A stretch of 64,000 nt of DNA, from the NCBI GenBank assembly GCA_035373905.1, contig DAOSOK010000011.1, positions 61,554-125,553 on the forward strand, written 5' to 3'. The stretch's first letter is position 1, and every line of letters begins with the position of its first letter. Under the pieces are notes generated by a model. That model searched no databases and was not told the origin of the DNA. It saw only the letters and a program-made list of their open reading frames with translations. Made by a program: the position numbers and the translations under genes. Positions 16,172-28,252 of the stretch are shown piece by piece. The DNA is from Candidatus Ozemobacteraceae bacterium (GTDB lineage: Bacteria > Muiribacteriota > Ozemobacteria > Ozemobacterales > Ozemobacteraceae).

Positions 16172-18925
16172 ATGACTTTCATGGAACAGATCCGCGAAGC
16201 CGTGAAAAACGACTGGTCGAGCCGGGAGGCGGCAGATGCCCTGAAAGCCTTCGGAACGGGCGAACGCGGTCTCTCGCGTTCCGAGGCGGAAACGCGGTTC
16301 GCGGCGTTCGGTCCGAACGAGATCGCCCAGGGAAAGCCGACCCCCTGGTATGTGCTGCTCGGCCGCCAGTTCACGAACCCGCTGATCTACATCCTTCTGG
16401 CCGCCGCCCTCGTAACCGGACTCGTCGGCCACCTGAGCGACGTCACCATCATCCTGTTCGTTCTCGTCGTGAACGCCGGCATCGGCTATTACCAGGAAAG
16501 CAAGGCGGAGCGCGCCATCAACAATATCAAGGGCATGTCGGCCCCCCATTGCCGGGTGCGCCGCGACGGCGAGGTGCTCGACGTGACGGCGGTCGAACTC
16601 GTGCCGGGCGATCTGGTGTTGCTCGAGGAGGGCGACCGGGTGCCCGCCGACGGGCGGCTTGTGTCGACGAAGCGACTTCGTATAGAGGAAGCTATATTCA
16701 CCGGCGAGACGATCGCGGCTGAGAAACAAGCCGCGAAAATCGAAGTGACCGCCGTCCTGGCCGACAAGACGAACATGATTTTCATGGGGACCCATGTGAC
16801 CGCGGGACGCGGAGAAGCGGTGGTCACCGGAACCGGCATGGCGACCGAACTCGGAAAGATCGCCGGCCTCGTGCAGACGGCCGACGAAGTCCAGACCCCG
16901 CTCACGAGAAAGCTCGAGACGTTCAGTTCCCTCATCGCGAGGGGCGTTCTCGGCATCTGCGCCGTCATCTTCGTCAGCAGCTACCTGGTCCACAAGCAGA
17001 GCTTCACCGACGTCCTGCTCAACGCAATCGCCCTCGCGGTGTCGGCCATCCCGGAAGGCCTTCCGATCGTCGTCACTCTGGTGCTCGCGATCGGCGTCCG
17101 GCGCATGGCCCAGCACAACGCCCTGATCCGCAAACTGCCGACGGTCGAGACCCTCGGCTCGGCGACCGTCATCTGTACCGACAAAACCGGCACCCTGACC
17201 CGCAACCAGATGGTCGTGACTCGCGTGTACACCTGCGACCAGGAGTATGAGGTCACCGGTGAGGGATACGCCGCGGATGGAACGATCACCGCGGTGAAAG
17301 GCGAATATGCAGCCGCGGCGATGGCTTCGTTCGCGGAAACAGCCGTGCTGTGCAACAACGCCTCGTTGCGCCAGGAGCCGAATGGCGCCTGGACCATGGT
17401 CGGCGATGGCACCGAAGGCGCGCTGATGACGCTGGCAGGAAAACTTGATCGCTCCCTGCTCACCCTGCGCGAACGCTACCCTCGCCAGGGCGAACTGCCG
17501 TTCGACAGCAAGATCAAATACATGGTCGCCGTGCATGGCAGCCGGTCGGGGCTGAAAGCCCACCTCAAGGGCTCGCTCGAGGCCGTTCTTGCACGATGCA
17601 CACGCATCGCCGGTCGCACCGGCGAGCGGCCGCTGTCCGAAACCGATCGCGAACTCATCCTGAAGAAGAATCTCGGATACGCCGATGAGGCGTTGCGCGT
17701 GCTGGGCTTCGCCGTCCGCGGCCTGCCCGCCGGAACCGATCCGACGGCGTTCTGTGAGGGCGAACAAGAGGGATACACGTTCGTCGGTCTCGTGGGAATG
17801 ATGGACCTGCCGCGTCCCGAGGCAATCGAAGCCGTGGCGAAATGCAGGAAGGCCGGGATCATGGTCGTCATGATCACTGGCGATCACGCCGCCACCGCCA
17901 GGGCGGTCGGCCGCAAGGTCGGCCTGTTCGACGACGGCATGCGGATGATGACCGGCGAGGAATTGTCGAAACTCGATGAAGAAGGCCTGCGGTCGATCGT
18001 CGAATCGGTCGCGATCTACGCGCGCACCAGCCCCGAGGATAAGATGCGCATCATCAAGGCTCTTCAGCACCACGGCCACGTCGTGAGCATGACCGGCGAC
18101 GGCGTGAACGACGCTCCGGCTCTCACCCGCGCTGATATCGGCGTCGCGATGGGCCGCTCCGGCACCGATGTGGCCCGCGAAGCCGCCGGCATGGTACTCG
18201 TCGATGACAACTTCGCTTCGATCGTCTCCGCCGTCGAAGAAGGGCGCATCATCTTCAACAACCTCCGCAAGGCGATCGGCTTCATGATCTCGACGAACGC
18301 CGGCGAGGTGCTGACCCTGCTCACCGCTTCGCTGATGGGCTGGGCCGCTCCGCTCCGCGCGGTGCAGATCCTCTGGGTGAACCTTGTCACCGACGGCTTC
18401 ACGACGATCGCGCTCGGCGTCGATCCCGCCGAAGGCGACGAAATGCAGAAAAAGCCCCGCCGCCATAACGAACCCCTGCTGTCCGGTCCGATGTCGGTGC
18501 AGGTCGGCGTCGTCGCCGTCCTGATGACGGTCGGAACTCTGTGGGCTTACAGTCTCGGTCTGAACTGGAACGGCGCCCCGGCGACCCCCGAACAGTCTGA
18601 CGCGGCCGTAAAACTGGCCCAGACGATGGCGTTCGGCGTGATGGTGTTCTTTCAGTTGTTCAACATTTTCAACTGCCGAAGTTACGAAAAATCCCTGTTC
18701 AGGGTGGGCATCTTCGGGAACATGAGCCTCGTCGGCGCCGTTCTCCTCGCCTCGCTCCTGCAGATGGCGGCGATGTATCTCCCGTTCCTGCAGAAGCTCA
18801 TGAACGCGGCTTCGCTCGACGCGGCCCAGATGGGCGTCGTTCTCGGCATCTCCCTCAGCGTCATTCCCGTCGTCGAGGTGACGAAATTTGTCGCGCGCCG
18901 GGAATCACCGCAAAACGTTCGTTGA
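16172..18925 (+). CDS. Cation-transporting P-type ATPase, Ca2+-type (P2)
   Basis: 917 aa integral membrane pump. Visible in order: N-terminal cation-ATPase domain, M1-M2 with PLIYILLAAALVTGL, actuator motif TGET (177-180, in place of the usual TGES), M4 with PEGLP (from P294), phosphorylation site ICTDKTGTLTRNQM with D337, nucleotide domain, hinge TGDGVNDAPAL (D643 and D647), and the C-terminal M5-M10 with NLVTDGFTTIALGVDP. The PEGLP motif and overall length fit Ca2+ or Mn2+ efflux pumps related to SERCA/PMCA. The start at 16172 has GGGAG only 3 bases upstream; a second ATG at 16181 is possible. The next gene overlaps its stop codon. Direction of transport is presumed efflux from the cytoplasm. 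Confidence 0.93.
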   Translation: MTFMEQIREAVKNDWSSREAADALKAFGTGERGLSRSEAETRFAAFGPNEIAQGKPTPWYVLLGRQFTNPLIYILLAAALVTGLVGHLSDVTIILFVLVVNAGIGYYQESKAERAINNIKGMSAPHCRVRRDGEVLDVTAVELVPGDLVLLEEGDRVPADGRLVSTKRLRIEEAIFTGETIAAEKQAAKIEVTAVLADKTNMIFMGTHVTAGRGEAVVTGTGMATELGKIAGLVQTADEVQTPLTRKLETFSSLIARGVLGICAVIFVSSYLVHKQSFTDVLLNAIALAVSAIPEGLPIVVTLVLAIGVRRMAQHNALIRKLPTVETLGSATVICTDKTGTLTRNQMVVTRVYTCDQEYEVTGEGYAADGTITAVKGEYAAAAMASFAETAVLCNNASLRQEPNGAWTMVGDGTEGALMTLAGKLDRSLLTLRERYPRQGELPFDSKIKYMVAVHGSRSGLKAHLKGSLEAVLARCTRIAGRTGERPLSETDRELILKKNLGYADEALRVLGFAVRGLPAGTDPTAFCEGEQEGYTFVGLVGMMDLPRPEAIEAVAKCRKAGIMVVMITGDHAATARAVGRKVGLFDDGMRMMTGEELSKLDEEGLRSIVESVAIYARTSPEDKMRIIKALQHHGHVVSMTGDGVNDAPALTRADIGVAMGRSGTDVAREAAGMVLVDDNFASIVSAVEEGRIIFNNLRKAIGFMISTNAGEVLTLLTASLMGWAAPLRAVQILWVNLVTDGFTTIALGVDPAEGDEMQKKPRRHNEPLLSGPMSVQVGVVAVLMTVGTLWAYSLGLNWNGAPATPEQSDAAVKLAQTMAFGVMVFFQLFNIFNCRSYEKSLFRVGIFGNMSLVGAVLLASLLQMAAMYLPFLQKLMNAASLDAAQMGVVLGISLSVIPVVEVTKFVARRESPQNVR

Positions 18926-19707
18926 TGAGCCTGATACGTTTCTATGGCCGGGCGATTGCTTCATTTTTCATCGCCTGTTTTCTCCTCGGCGCCATCATGC
19001 TGCTGTTTCCCCCCGATATTCACAGGCGCGTCATGGCCATCAGGCGCCTGCAACCGGGGGCATATCATCCTCCTGCGGATTTGCCTGAAAAAATACGCTC
19101 CCGCATGCTCGCAAGGCTCGAGGAACCGCGGAGCCGCGAAGAAGCAGCTTCAGGCATGCGGCCGAACGCAGAACCCCCGCTGGAGGGCTTGCCGTTGGAA
19201 TTCAACGTGGAAAGCTATTTCAGACACCTCAACCGTCTGAAAATGGAGGATGGATATAGTCTCGAGTATGCCTATTACGTCGACAGCGGGCGCGGATTTC
19301 CTCTGCTCTACGCACGACCTCGAAAAAGCCCCAGGCTTCTCGATCAGTATGACTTCGAAGAGCGTTTCGGCGAAATACGAAGTCGGAAAAACGTTGTCAA
19401 CGCATATCTGGAACACATTCGAACCGACGGCAGTCGCGAAGGATTCGTTCAACTTGCTGTCCTGAGGATCGTCGGCGATCAGTTCCATCTGTACTGGCAT
19501 GCGCATTACAACGACACGAAAATTCTCACCCGGCTTCCCGCCTGGGTGACGTTCTCCGATGACGAGGTTGCCGTTTCGCTGTTCACGTTCACCGCATGGG
19601 GTGGCGTGAAGCTATACACAATGCGCGTCAGACGCGAATTTCCTCACACGCTTCTCGCGGAAGACGCGGTGAGGCTCATCCCCTATAACTGCGGAATACG
19701 TTTTTGA
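18925..19707 (+). CDS. Membrane-anchored protein of unknown function
   Basis: 260 aa. One N-terminal membrane segment (FYGRAIASFFIACFLLGAIMLLF) is followed by about 230 residues of soluble, presumably extracytoplasmic sequence with mixed alpha/beta character (YSLEYAYYVDSGRGFPLLYA, FHLYWHAHYNDTKILTR). I do not recognise a family. The ATG at 18925 shares its A with the TGA of the ATPase (TGATG), so the two are probably translationally coupled and co-expressed. The 3' end overlaps the convergent pncA by 25 bases. Confidence 0.7.
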   Translation: MSLIRFYGRAIASFFIACFLLGAIMLLFPPDIHRRVMAIRRLQPGAYHPPADLPEKIRSRMLARLEEPRSREEAASGMRPNAEPPLEGLPLEFNVESYFRHLNRLKMEDGYSLEYAYYVDSGRGFPLLYARPRKSPRLLDQYDFEERFGEIRSRKNVVNAYLEHIRTDGSREGFVQLAVLRIVGDQFHLYWHAHYNDTKILTRLPAWVTFSDDEVAVSLFTFTAWGGVKLYTMRVRREFPHTLLAEDAVRLIPYNCGIRF

Positions 19708-20321
19708 AGCGCCGGATCTGAGAGGGGGAGCCGCCGGGCTCCTGCGCGCTCCATCTCTCGGAGGGCCTGCTCCCCGTCTTCGGGGGTCAGATTGACGGCG
19801 CGGCAACCCGCCTCGATGACGCTGACTCGGAATCCGAGCCGGCAGGCGTCGAGAACCGTGAATTTCACGCAGTAATCCGTCGCGAGACCCATGACGAACA
19901 GATCGCTCACCCCATGCCGCCGGAGAAGATCCGCAAGTCCGGTGTCGTGGCGGCCGCCGTTGTCGAAGAACCCGCTGTAGGAATCGACGTCCCGGATCGT
20001 TCCCTTCCGGACGACATTCCGGTTGACGCGCGGATCGAGGTCCTGATGAAACGCCGCTCCTGGCGTGTTCTGCACGCAGTGGGCCGGCCAGAGAATCTGC
20101 TGAAGCCCGGCAAGCTTGATGATCTCTCCGGGTTTTCGGCCCGGATGCGATGCGGCGAAACTTCCGTGATCGGCCGGGTGCCAGTCTTGCGTCGCGACGA
20201 CGAACTCGAATGCCGGTATCACCTGGTTCGCAACCTGCACCGTCTCGTCGCCCCCGGCGACCGCCAGGGCCCCGCCCGGCATGAAATCATTCTGCAGATC
20301 CACCAGAATCAATCCCCTCAT
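19683..20321 (-). CDS. pncA: Nicotinamidase
   Basis: 212 aa cysteine hydrolase of the isochorismatase-like fold, converting nicotinamide to nicotinate for NAD salvage. The catalytic triad is visible: Asp in LILVDLQNDFMPGGAL, Lys in VVRKGT and Cys in GLATDYCVKFTVLDA; metal ligands of the DWHPADHGSF type are also present. The ATG at 20321 was preferred over an upstream start because the conserved protein begins MRGLILVDLQNDF and a GAGGAG lies about 8 bases upstream. It follows pncB on the same strand, separated by a REP-like element, and the pair forms the two-step Preiss-Handler entry. Confidence 0.95.
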   Translation of the reverse strand: MRGLILVDLQNDFMPGGALAVAGGDETVQVANQVIPAFEFVVATQDWHPADHGSFAASHPGRKPGEIIKLAGLQQILWPAHCVQNTPGAAFHQDLDPRVNRNVVRKGTIRDVDSYSGFFDNGGRHDTGLADLLRRHGVSDLFVMGLATDYCVKFTVLDACRLGFRVSVIEAGCRAVNLTPEDGEQALREMERAGARRLPLSDPALQKRIPQL

Positions 20322-20400
20322 TGCCCTTTCTCCTCGTGCCGAAATGTCCAATTCCGAACGCCTTCCTGTGTAAATCTATTGAATCCTGCAGAATGAAAGC

Positions 20401-20489
20401 CGCCCGTTTGCCCAGAGCCTGTCGAAGGGCGAAATGAGGAATCATCTGCAAGTGGCTGTTCGTGCTTCGACAAGCTCAGCACGAACGGA
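20401..20489. repeat. REP-like bi-hairpin repeat, copy 1
   Basis: Two neighbouring imperfect palindromes, one built on GAGCCTGTCGAAGGGCGAA and one on TTCGTGCTTCGACAAGCTC...GCACGAA, between pncB and pncA. The same pair occurs at 38241-38310, 58120-58183 and, inverted, 60374-60439. Confidence 0.85.
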
Positions 20490-20561
20490 GACACGAAGCT
20501 GGTTTTTGATGTGCAGGACTCAATAAGCTCCGTCATCTGCGGATCACGTGTTCCTTCGTTC

Positions 20562-22034
20562 CTATTTTGCGAAGCCGCGGGCCTTCAGGATCAGGGTCGT
20601 CTTCATCTCGTGCAGCCCCAGTTCGAGGCCGACGGGATACCGATGCGGGTTCACGAAGCGCTTGATGCCGCCATGGAACCCGGCAAGCTGATCGTAGGTC
20701 CGCTTTCGTGCCGCTTCGAGTGGCTCGTGCTCGAAGACGGGGTGCCCCCTCCGGAAGGCCGGTTGCAGCAGATCTTCGGCCGTCAGATCGCTTCCGAGTT
20801 TCCGTCTCCGGGTCTGATCGAGGGGGTCGACCATGACCGGTTCGGCCGGACAGCCCGTCAGTTCGTCGAAAATGAGATCGGCGGAGCACTCGCCCGAACG
20901 CCTGAATCTTCGCACCTGGAGATGGCCCGGCGTGGTGATCTTGATGTGCTGCTCGGAAAGCTTGATCGGGTGCTTCCACTCCTCGCCCGGCCGCTTGACC
21001 GACGTCAGCTTGTAGACGCCGCCCAGGGCCGGCTGGTCGAATGCCGTCACGAGCTTTGTGCCGACCCCCCAGACGGCGATGGCGGCGCCCTGCTCCTTGA
21101 GGCTCGCGATGATGTGCTCGTCGAGATCGTTGCTGGCAAATATAGCTGCGTCTATGAATCCGGCCTCGTCGAGAATGCGCCTGGCTTCGCGACTGAGATA
21201 GGCAAGATCGCCCGAGTCGAGGCGGATGCCGACAAGTTTGTGCCCGCGCTCCTTCAGGCGTGTGCCGACGATCGCGGCGTTTTTGACCCCTTCGAGCGTG
21301 TCGTAGGTGTCGACGAGAAACACGCAGTTGTTGGGAAGCGCGTCCGCGTAGGCGTCGAACGCTTCGAGCTCGGAGTCGAACGACATGATCCAGCTGTGCG
21401 CGTGCGTCCCGCGAACGGGAATGCCGTACAGCCTGCCCGCCAGCACATTCGATGTTGCATGACAGCCGCCGACATATGCCGCCCGGCTTGCTGCAAGACC
21501 GCCGTCGATGCCGTGGGCCCGCCGTAGGCCGAACTCGAGCACCTGCTCGCCACGCGTCGCATGACAGATTCTGGCGGCCTTGGTGGCGATAAGCGTCTGG
21601 AAATTGATGATCGTGAGCAGCGCCGTTTCGACGAGCTGGGCATGCATGATCGGCCCTTTTACCCTGATCAGCGGCTCCTGGGCGAAGACGACCGTGCCCT
21701 CCCGGACGGCTTCGACATCGCAGGCGAATCGCAGGCCGGACAGAAAATCCAGGAACCCCTTTTCGAACAAAGACTGGCCGTCGTTGCCTTTCAGCGACCA
21801 GAGATACGCGATGTCCTCGTCGTCGAAATGAAACTTCGCGAGAAAATCGAGCGCCGGCTGGATGCCGCACGCGATCGCAAAACCGCCGTGAAACGGGTTT
21901 TCCCGGAAAAACAGCGTGAAGACCGCCTCCTTGTCCGCCGTTCCCGACTTCCAGTAGGAATAGGCCATCGTCAGTTCATACAGATCGGTCAGCAGGGCAA
22001 GCGAAGGTTTGTACAGCCCGGTATGCTCGGTCAT
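20562..22034 (-). CDS. pncB: Nicotinate phosphoribosyltransferase
   Basis: 490 aa cytosolic enzyme that joins nicotinate to PRPP giving nicotinate mononucleotide. Family landmarks: LLTDLYELTMAYSYW at the N-terminus, the FREN and GG(F)AIACG segment, GGCHATSNVLAG with RGTHAHSW (phosphorylated-His region), LVDTYDT, and GIRLDSGDL followed by FASNDLDE and GVGTKLVTA. Length and motif order match the long bacterial PncB type. GGGAGG sits 7 bases before the ATG. pncA lies 240 bases downstream on the same strand with a REP element between. An AT-rich codon patch (ATA ... ATA) is at 21140-21157. Confidence 0.96.
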   Translation of the reverse strand: MTEHTGLYKPSLALLTDLYELTMAYSYWKSGTADKEAVFTLFFRENPFHGGFAIACGIQPALDFLAKFHFDDEDIAYLWSLKGNDGQSLFEKGFLDFLSGLRFACDVEAVREGTVVFAQEPLIRVKGPIMHAQLVETALLTIINFQTLIATKAARICHATRGEQVLEFGLRRAHGIDGGLAASRAAYVGGCHATSNVLAGRLYGIPVRGTHAHSWIMSFDSELEAFDAYADALPNNCVFLVDTYDTLEGVKNAAIVGTRLKERGHKLVGIRLDSGDLAYLSREARRILDEAGFIDAAIFASNDLDEHIIASLKEQGAAIAVWGVGTKLVTAFDQPALGGVYKLTSVKRPGEEWKHPIKLSEQHIKITTPGHLQVRRFRRSGECSADLIFDELTGCPAEPVMVDPLDQTRRRKLGSDLTAEDLLQPAFRRGHPVFEHEPLEAARKRTYDQLAGFHGGIKRFVNPHRYPVGLELGLHEMKTTLILKARGFAK

Positions 22035-22112
22035 CTTGATCCTCCCTGGTCATCTCTTCGCATGATATCAGCAGTTGCGGGGATTGGGAATGATCCTGGC
22101 GTGATGATCGTC

Positions 22113-23228
22113 TCAGGTTCCGATTGATGTCTCGAGATGCTTCTTCAGACGGTCGAGAGCGTCGGGAAGATTCTTCCGGCCGAAACCGATCCGAAACGCA
22201 TTGTATATCGGGCCGTACAGACTTCCCGGGAGGAGCAGAACGCCTGCTTTCCGGACGAGATCCTCGCAGAACTCGGCGACGGATCCCCGGAGCAGGGCTG
22301 GAAATGCGATGGGCCCGGCTTTCGGCCTTCGCCAGCGGAAGAGATCAGGGTGTCTGCCGAAAAACGTGTCGAGCAGATCGAGATTGTGGCGGATGATTCT
22401 CAGGTTGCGCTCGACGATCGGCTTTCTGTGGCGCAGCGCGAGCGTCGCGAGAAACTCCGCAGGAGCGCTGGAACAGATCGTGGTGTAGTCCTTGAACGCG
22501 GCAATCTCGCGGAACAGGGCGTCGTTTCGCGTTGCGAGCCAGCCGATCCGAAGCCCGGGGAGACCGTAGGTCTTCGACATGACGCCGAGGGAAACGGCGC
22601 GAGGGTTGATGTCGGCGAACGCCGGGAGGGTGGGGCAGCCATGTTCGAGCCCGCGGTACACCTCGTCGGAGAAGACGATGAATCCGTGCTGTTCCGAGAG
22701 CGCCGAGAGTTCCTCGAGAAACGCTTGTGACGGAACGAAACCTGTCGGGTTGTGGGGAGCATTGATTGCCACGACACGCGTCCGGTCGGTGATAGAGCGT
22801 TTGAGTACCTCGATGTCCAGTTCCCAGCTTCCTGCAGGATCGCCAGGCCACTCGGTCACCTGTGCGCCGATACTGCGAGCCACTTCCCCGAGCGACTGGT
22901 AATACGGGGCATGCACGATGAGCTGGTCACCCGGCTCGAGAGCGACGTTCATGAACGTGAAGATCGCTTCCTCCGCGCCGGCGTGAACAAGAATCTGGTC
23001 GGCTGGGATGCGTTCGTAGAGCGAAGCGATCGCTTGCCTGAGATCGGGATGCCCGAGGCTTTCCGTATACCCGAGCCAGAGCGCGGAAAGCCGTTCCTCC
23101 GCGCCGGGGTCGAGCGCCAGCAGGTCGCCGACCGTCATGCTCTCGCAGTCAGACGAACAGAGCAGCCAGGGGGTCGAAAACTCGTATCGCGCAAAGTAAC
23201 GCTCGAGTGCGAATGGGCGGATCTTCAT
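22113..23228 (-). CDS. PLP-dependent class I/II aminotransferase
   Basis: 371 aa fold-type I enzyme. The PLP-binding features are clear: NAPHNPTG (cofactor Asn), FSDEVYRGLE (Asp and Tyr contacting the pyridine ring), the Schiff-base Lys219 in VMSKTYGLPGLRIGWLA, and the C-terminal Arg region (AFRIGFGRKN). The substrate is unknown. The loop sequences resemble amino-acid aminotransferases related to capreomycidine-synthase-like and MalY-like groups, so either transamination or beta-elimination is possible. It is a single gene, divergent from the ABC-F gene; the 250-base intergenic region between them shows only a candidate -10 for the latter. Confidence 0.88.
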   Translation of the reverse strand: MKIRPFALERYFARYEFSTPWLLCSSDCESMTVGDLLALDPGAEERLSALWLGYTESLGHPDLRQAIASLYERIPADQILVHAGAEEAIFTFMNVALEPGDQLIVHAPYYQSLGEVARSIGAQVTEWPGDPAGSWELDIEVLKRSITDRTRVVAINAPHNPTGFVPSQAFLEELSALSEQHGFIVFSDEVYRGLEHGCPTLPAFADINPRAVSLGVMSKTYGLPGLRIGWLATRNDALFREIAAFKDYTTICSSAPAEFLATLALRHRKPIVERNLRIIRHNLDLLDTFFGRHPDLFRWRRPKAGPIAFPALLRGSVAEFCEDLVRKAGVLLLPGSLYGPIYNAFRIGFGRKNLPDALDRLKKHLETSIGT

Positions 23229-23477
23229 GATGAATCTACCTCGACGGGGCCTGGGATATCGGTTCGCATCAGTTGCGGAGGTTCGCGAACCGACGGGGCC
23301 CGGATCGGATTATAGAGGTATCGGGACATCGGAACAAGACTTCGATGACATCTCCAGAAGAGCCGCCGCGGTCGTCGTTGTGTAAGAGAAAATATACAAA
23401 GTCCGTCCGGCGCGCCGGCTTCGGCGCTTGGCCATCGGAGTGCCAGTCGTTCCATGTTGAGTGCAGGCCGAAGCCGT

Positions 23478-23485
23478 GATACAAT
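23478..23485 (+). promoter_or_regulatory. Putative extended -10 (TGATACAAT) of the ABC-F/clpSA genes
   Basis: TGATACAAT spans 23477-23485 and ends 13 bases before the ATG at 23499. No -35 is evident, as expected for extended -10 promoters. Confidence 0.35.
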
Positions 23486-23498
23486 GCAGCACTCCGAT

Positions 23499-25478
23499 AT
23501 GTCGCTTCAGATACGGAATCTCTCGAAATCGTTCAGCGTCCGGACCCTGTTCCGGAACGTGACGTTCGTCGTCAACCCCGGCGAGCGCATCGCCCTCGTC
23601 GGCCACAACGGCTCGGGCAAATCGACGCTGATGCGCATCATTCGCGGCGTCGAGACGGCCGACGACGGCGCGGTCACCCGGCCTCGCGAGACACGGGTCG
23701 GATATCTGCCGCAGGAGATCTTTCTCGAGAACGATCCCGAGTGGGGCGAGGCGGGCGTCGACGCGACCCTCTGGACGCTCGCCGCGCAGGCGTTTTCCGG
23801 CCTCCAGCAGATCCGGGACGAGATCGCCGTCGTCGAGGAGCGTATCTCGGCCGGCGATATATCTGCGGCTATACATGACCGACACCACAGCCTGCTGGCA
23901 CGTTTCGACCGCGCCGGCGGATACACTTGGCAGGCGCGCACCATCAGGATCCTGAAGGGACTCGGCTTTCCCGAGGAACGATTTCACGACCCCCTGAAGA
24001 CGTTTTCCGGCGGCTGGCAGATGCGTGCGTATTTTGCGCGTCTCCTGCTGAGCGAGCCCGATTACCTGCTGCTCGACGAGCCGACGAACTACCTCGACAT
24101 CTCCTCGATCGCCTTCCTCGAGGAGTATCTCGCGTCGTATCCGGGCGGGATCCTGATGGTCTCCCACGACCGCTACTTCCTCGACAAGCTTGCCGACTCG
24201 GTCGTCGCACTGATGCCAGAGGGGGCCCGCACCTGGCGGGGCAACTACACCGACTTCCTCGAGGCCCGCGAACAATGGGCCCGCGAGGCAGCCGCCGCGC
24301 AGGACCGCCAGGACCGCGAGCGGAAGCGGGTGCAGGATTTCATCGAACGGTTTCGCTATAAGGCGTCGAAAGCCTCCCAGGTGCAGAGCCGCATCAAACA
24401 GCTCGAGAAGATCGATCGCATCGACCAGGCGCGTGCGGCCCCCAAGCTCGATTTCGACTTCCCGCCGTGCCCCGAAAGCGGGGAGCTCGTCGCGAAGGCC
24501 GAGAAGATCGGCCGCCGGTACGGCGACCACGTGGTGCTCGAAGGGCTCGATTTTACGATCAGGCGAGGCGACCGGCTTGCGATCATCGGCGAAAACGGCG
24601 CCGGCAAGACGACGCTCATGCGCATCCTGGCCGGCCAGGACGCCGCCCACGCGGGCCGCGTCGAGTGGGGCTACAAGGTCCGGTTCGGGTACTTCGCGCA
24701 GGACGAGGAGATCAGCTTCGAACCCGAAGAGACGATCTGGAACCGCATGCTTCGAGACGCCCCGTTCGACATGGTTCCGCAGCTCCGCAGCCTTCTCGGC
24801 GTGTTCCTGTTCTCGGGAGACGATGTCGAGAAACCCGTGAGAGTTCTCTCCGGCGGCGAGAAGAGCCGCTTGGGCCTGGCCCGCCTGATGCTGCGACCGT
24901 GCAATCTTCTGATGCTCGATGAGCCGACGAATCACCTCGATATCTCGAGCCGCGAAGCGCTGCTGGAAGCGCTCGACGCATTTCCCGGAACGCTTATCAT
25001 CGTTTCGCATGACCGGTTCTTTCTCGATTGCCTCGCGACACGCATCCTCGCGATCCGCGACGGAAAGGCCTTCCTCTACGAGGGCAACTACAGCCAGTAT
25101 CTCTGGTCGATGTCTCACCGCATGGCTGAACGTGAGACGGTTGCGCCCCTCGGAGGAACGGCGGCGACCGAAAGCGATTCAGGCAAGGACGATGCCCGTG
25201 AGGCCTGGAAGGAGCGGAAACGGCAGACGAACCAGCGGCAGCGGTGGGAGCGCGAACTCCGAGAGGTCGAAGACGCGATCAACGCCCTCGAGACCCGACA
25301 ACGGGAACTCGAGGCCCGACTTGCCGACCCGCCCGCCGAACTCGGCCGGGAGGGAATCGTCGACCTTTCACGGCATCACACCCAGGTCGGCGACGAGATC
25401 GGGAAGCGCATGGAGCGCTGGGAAGAACTTCAGAAACTGATCGAGGAGGCGTCGCAGGCCGACGGCGCCGGGGCGTAA
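23499..25478 (+). CDS. ABC-F family ATPase (ribosome-associated)
   Basis: 659 aa, two ABC domains in one chain and no membrane segments, the hallmark of ABC-F translation factors (Uup/EttA/YheS group). Domain 1: Walker A GHNGSGKST, signature FSGGWQMR, Walker B LLLDEPTNYLD. A charged helical linker (RKRVQDFIERFRYKASKASQ) corresponds to the P-site tRNA interaction motif. Domain 2: GENGAGKTT, LSGGEKSR, LMLDEPTNHLD. A C-terminal coiled coil of about 90 residues resembles that of Uup/YheS. ATG at 23499 chosen because the conserved ABC domain starts MSLQIRNLSKSF and because an upstream ATG at 23484 would lie inside the -10 box. clpS follows after 14 bases. Confidence 0.93.
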   Translation: MSLQIRNLSKSFSVRTLFRNVTFVVNPGERIALVGHNGSGKSTLMRIIRGVETADDGAVTRPRETRVGYLPQEIFLENDPEWGEAGVDATLWTLAAQAFSGLQQIRDEIAVVEERISAGDISAAIHDRHHSLLARFDRAGGYTWQARTIRILKGLGFPEERFHDPLKTFSGGWQMRAYFARLLLSEPDYLLLDEPTNYLDISSIAFLEEYLASYPGGILMVSHDRYFLDKLADSVVALMPEGARTWRGNYTDFLEAREQWAREAAAAQDRQDRERKRVQDFIERFRYKASKASQVQSRIKQLEKIDRIDQARAAPKLDFDFPPCPESGELVAKAEKIGRRYGDHVVLEGLDFTIRRGDRLAIIGENGAGKTTLMRILAGQDAAHAGRVEWGYKVRFGYFAQDEEISFEPEETIWNRMLRDAPFDMVPQLRSLLGVFLFSGDDVEKPVRVLSGGEKSRLGLARLMLRPCNLLMLDEPTNHLDISSREALLEALDAFPGTLIIVSHDRFFLDCLATRILAIRDGKAFLYEGNYSQYLWSMSHRMAERETVAPLGGTAATESDSGKDDAREAWKERKRQTNQRQRWERELREVEDAINALETRQRELEARLADPPAELGREGIVDLSRHHTQVGDEIGKRMERWEELQKLIEEASQADGAGA

Positions 25479-25492
25479 AGGAGCGCAGAGGA

Positions 25493-25807
25493 ATGGCGGG
25501 AACGAATGCACGTCCCGATCAGGAACTGCTCGAAAAGACGAGGCACAAGGTCGATGAGCCTCCGATGTTCCGGGTGTTCCTGCTGAACGACGATTACACG
25601 ACGATGGAGTTCGTCATCGAAGTGCTTCAGAAAGTGTTCCACAAATCGACCATGGATGCCACGCAGATCATGCTTCACGTGCATCGCAACGGACGAGGGC
25701 TCGCCGGGGTGTACGTGCGGGATATCGCCGAAACCAAGGTCGAGACCGTGAAAGTGATGGCCCGCGAGAGGGGTTTCCCCCTCCAGTGCGCGATGGAGAA
25801 AGTCTGA
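25493..25807 (+). CDS. clpS: ClpS adaptor of the ClpAP protease
   Basis: 104 aa. The ClpS core is clear: FRVFLLNDDYTTMEFVIEVL, then HKSTMDATQIMLHVHRNGRG and the C-terminal VYVRDIAETKVETV. Asp/Asn and His of the N-degron pocket (NDDYT and HVHRNG) are present. It delivers N-end-rule substrates to ClpA. It sits 14 bases after the ABC-F gene and 1 base before clpA, so the three are probably one transcript. AAGGAG precedes the start by 9-10 bases. Confidence 0.96.
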   Translation: MAGTNARPDQELLEKTRHKVDEPPMFRVFLLNDDYTTMEFVIEVLQKVFHKSTMDATQIMLHVHRNGRGLAGVYVRDIAETKVETVKVMARERGFPLQCAMEKV

Positions 25808-25808
25808 C

Positions 25809-28124
<2,316 letters not shown>

Positions 28125-28236
28125 GATATCCGCCGGATTTCCCGCGCTTCGGAAGTGGCCCTTCGAGGGCCTTATCGGCCCCTGTGTTCCTGAAGTGACC
28201 ATTTTTTCCGACACCGTGTCATCCGGCAGGGCGGGA

Positions 28237-28245
28237 TGATACGAT
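28237..28245 (+). promoter_or_regulatory. Putative extended -10 (TGATACGAT) of the glycosyltransferase gene
   Basis: TGATACGAT ends 7 bases before the ATG at 28253. The upstream ATG at 28244 overlaps the box. The preceding 110 bases after clpA hold only a short GGCCC/GGGCC hairpin near 28157-28171. Confidence 0.3.
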
Positions 28246-28252
28246 GGGAAAC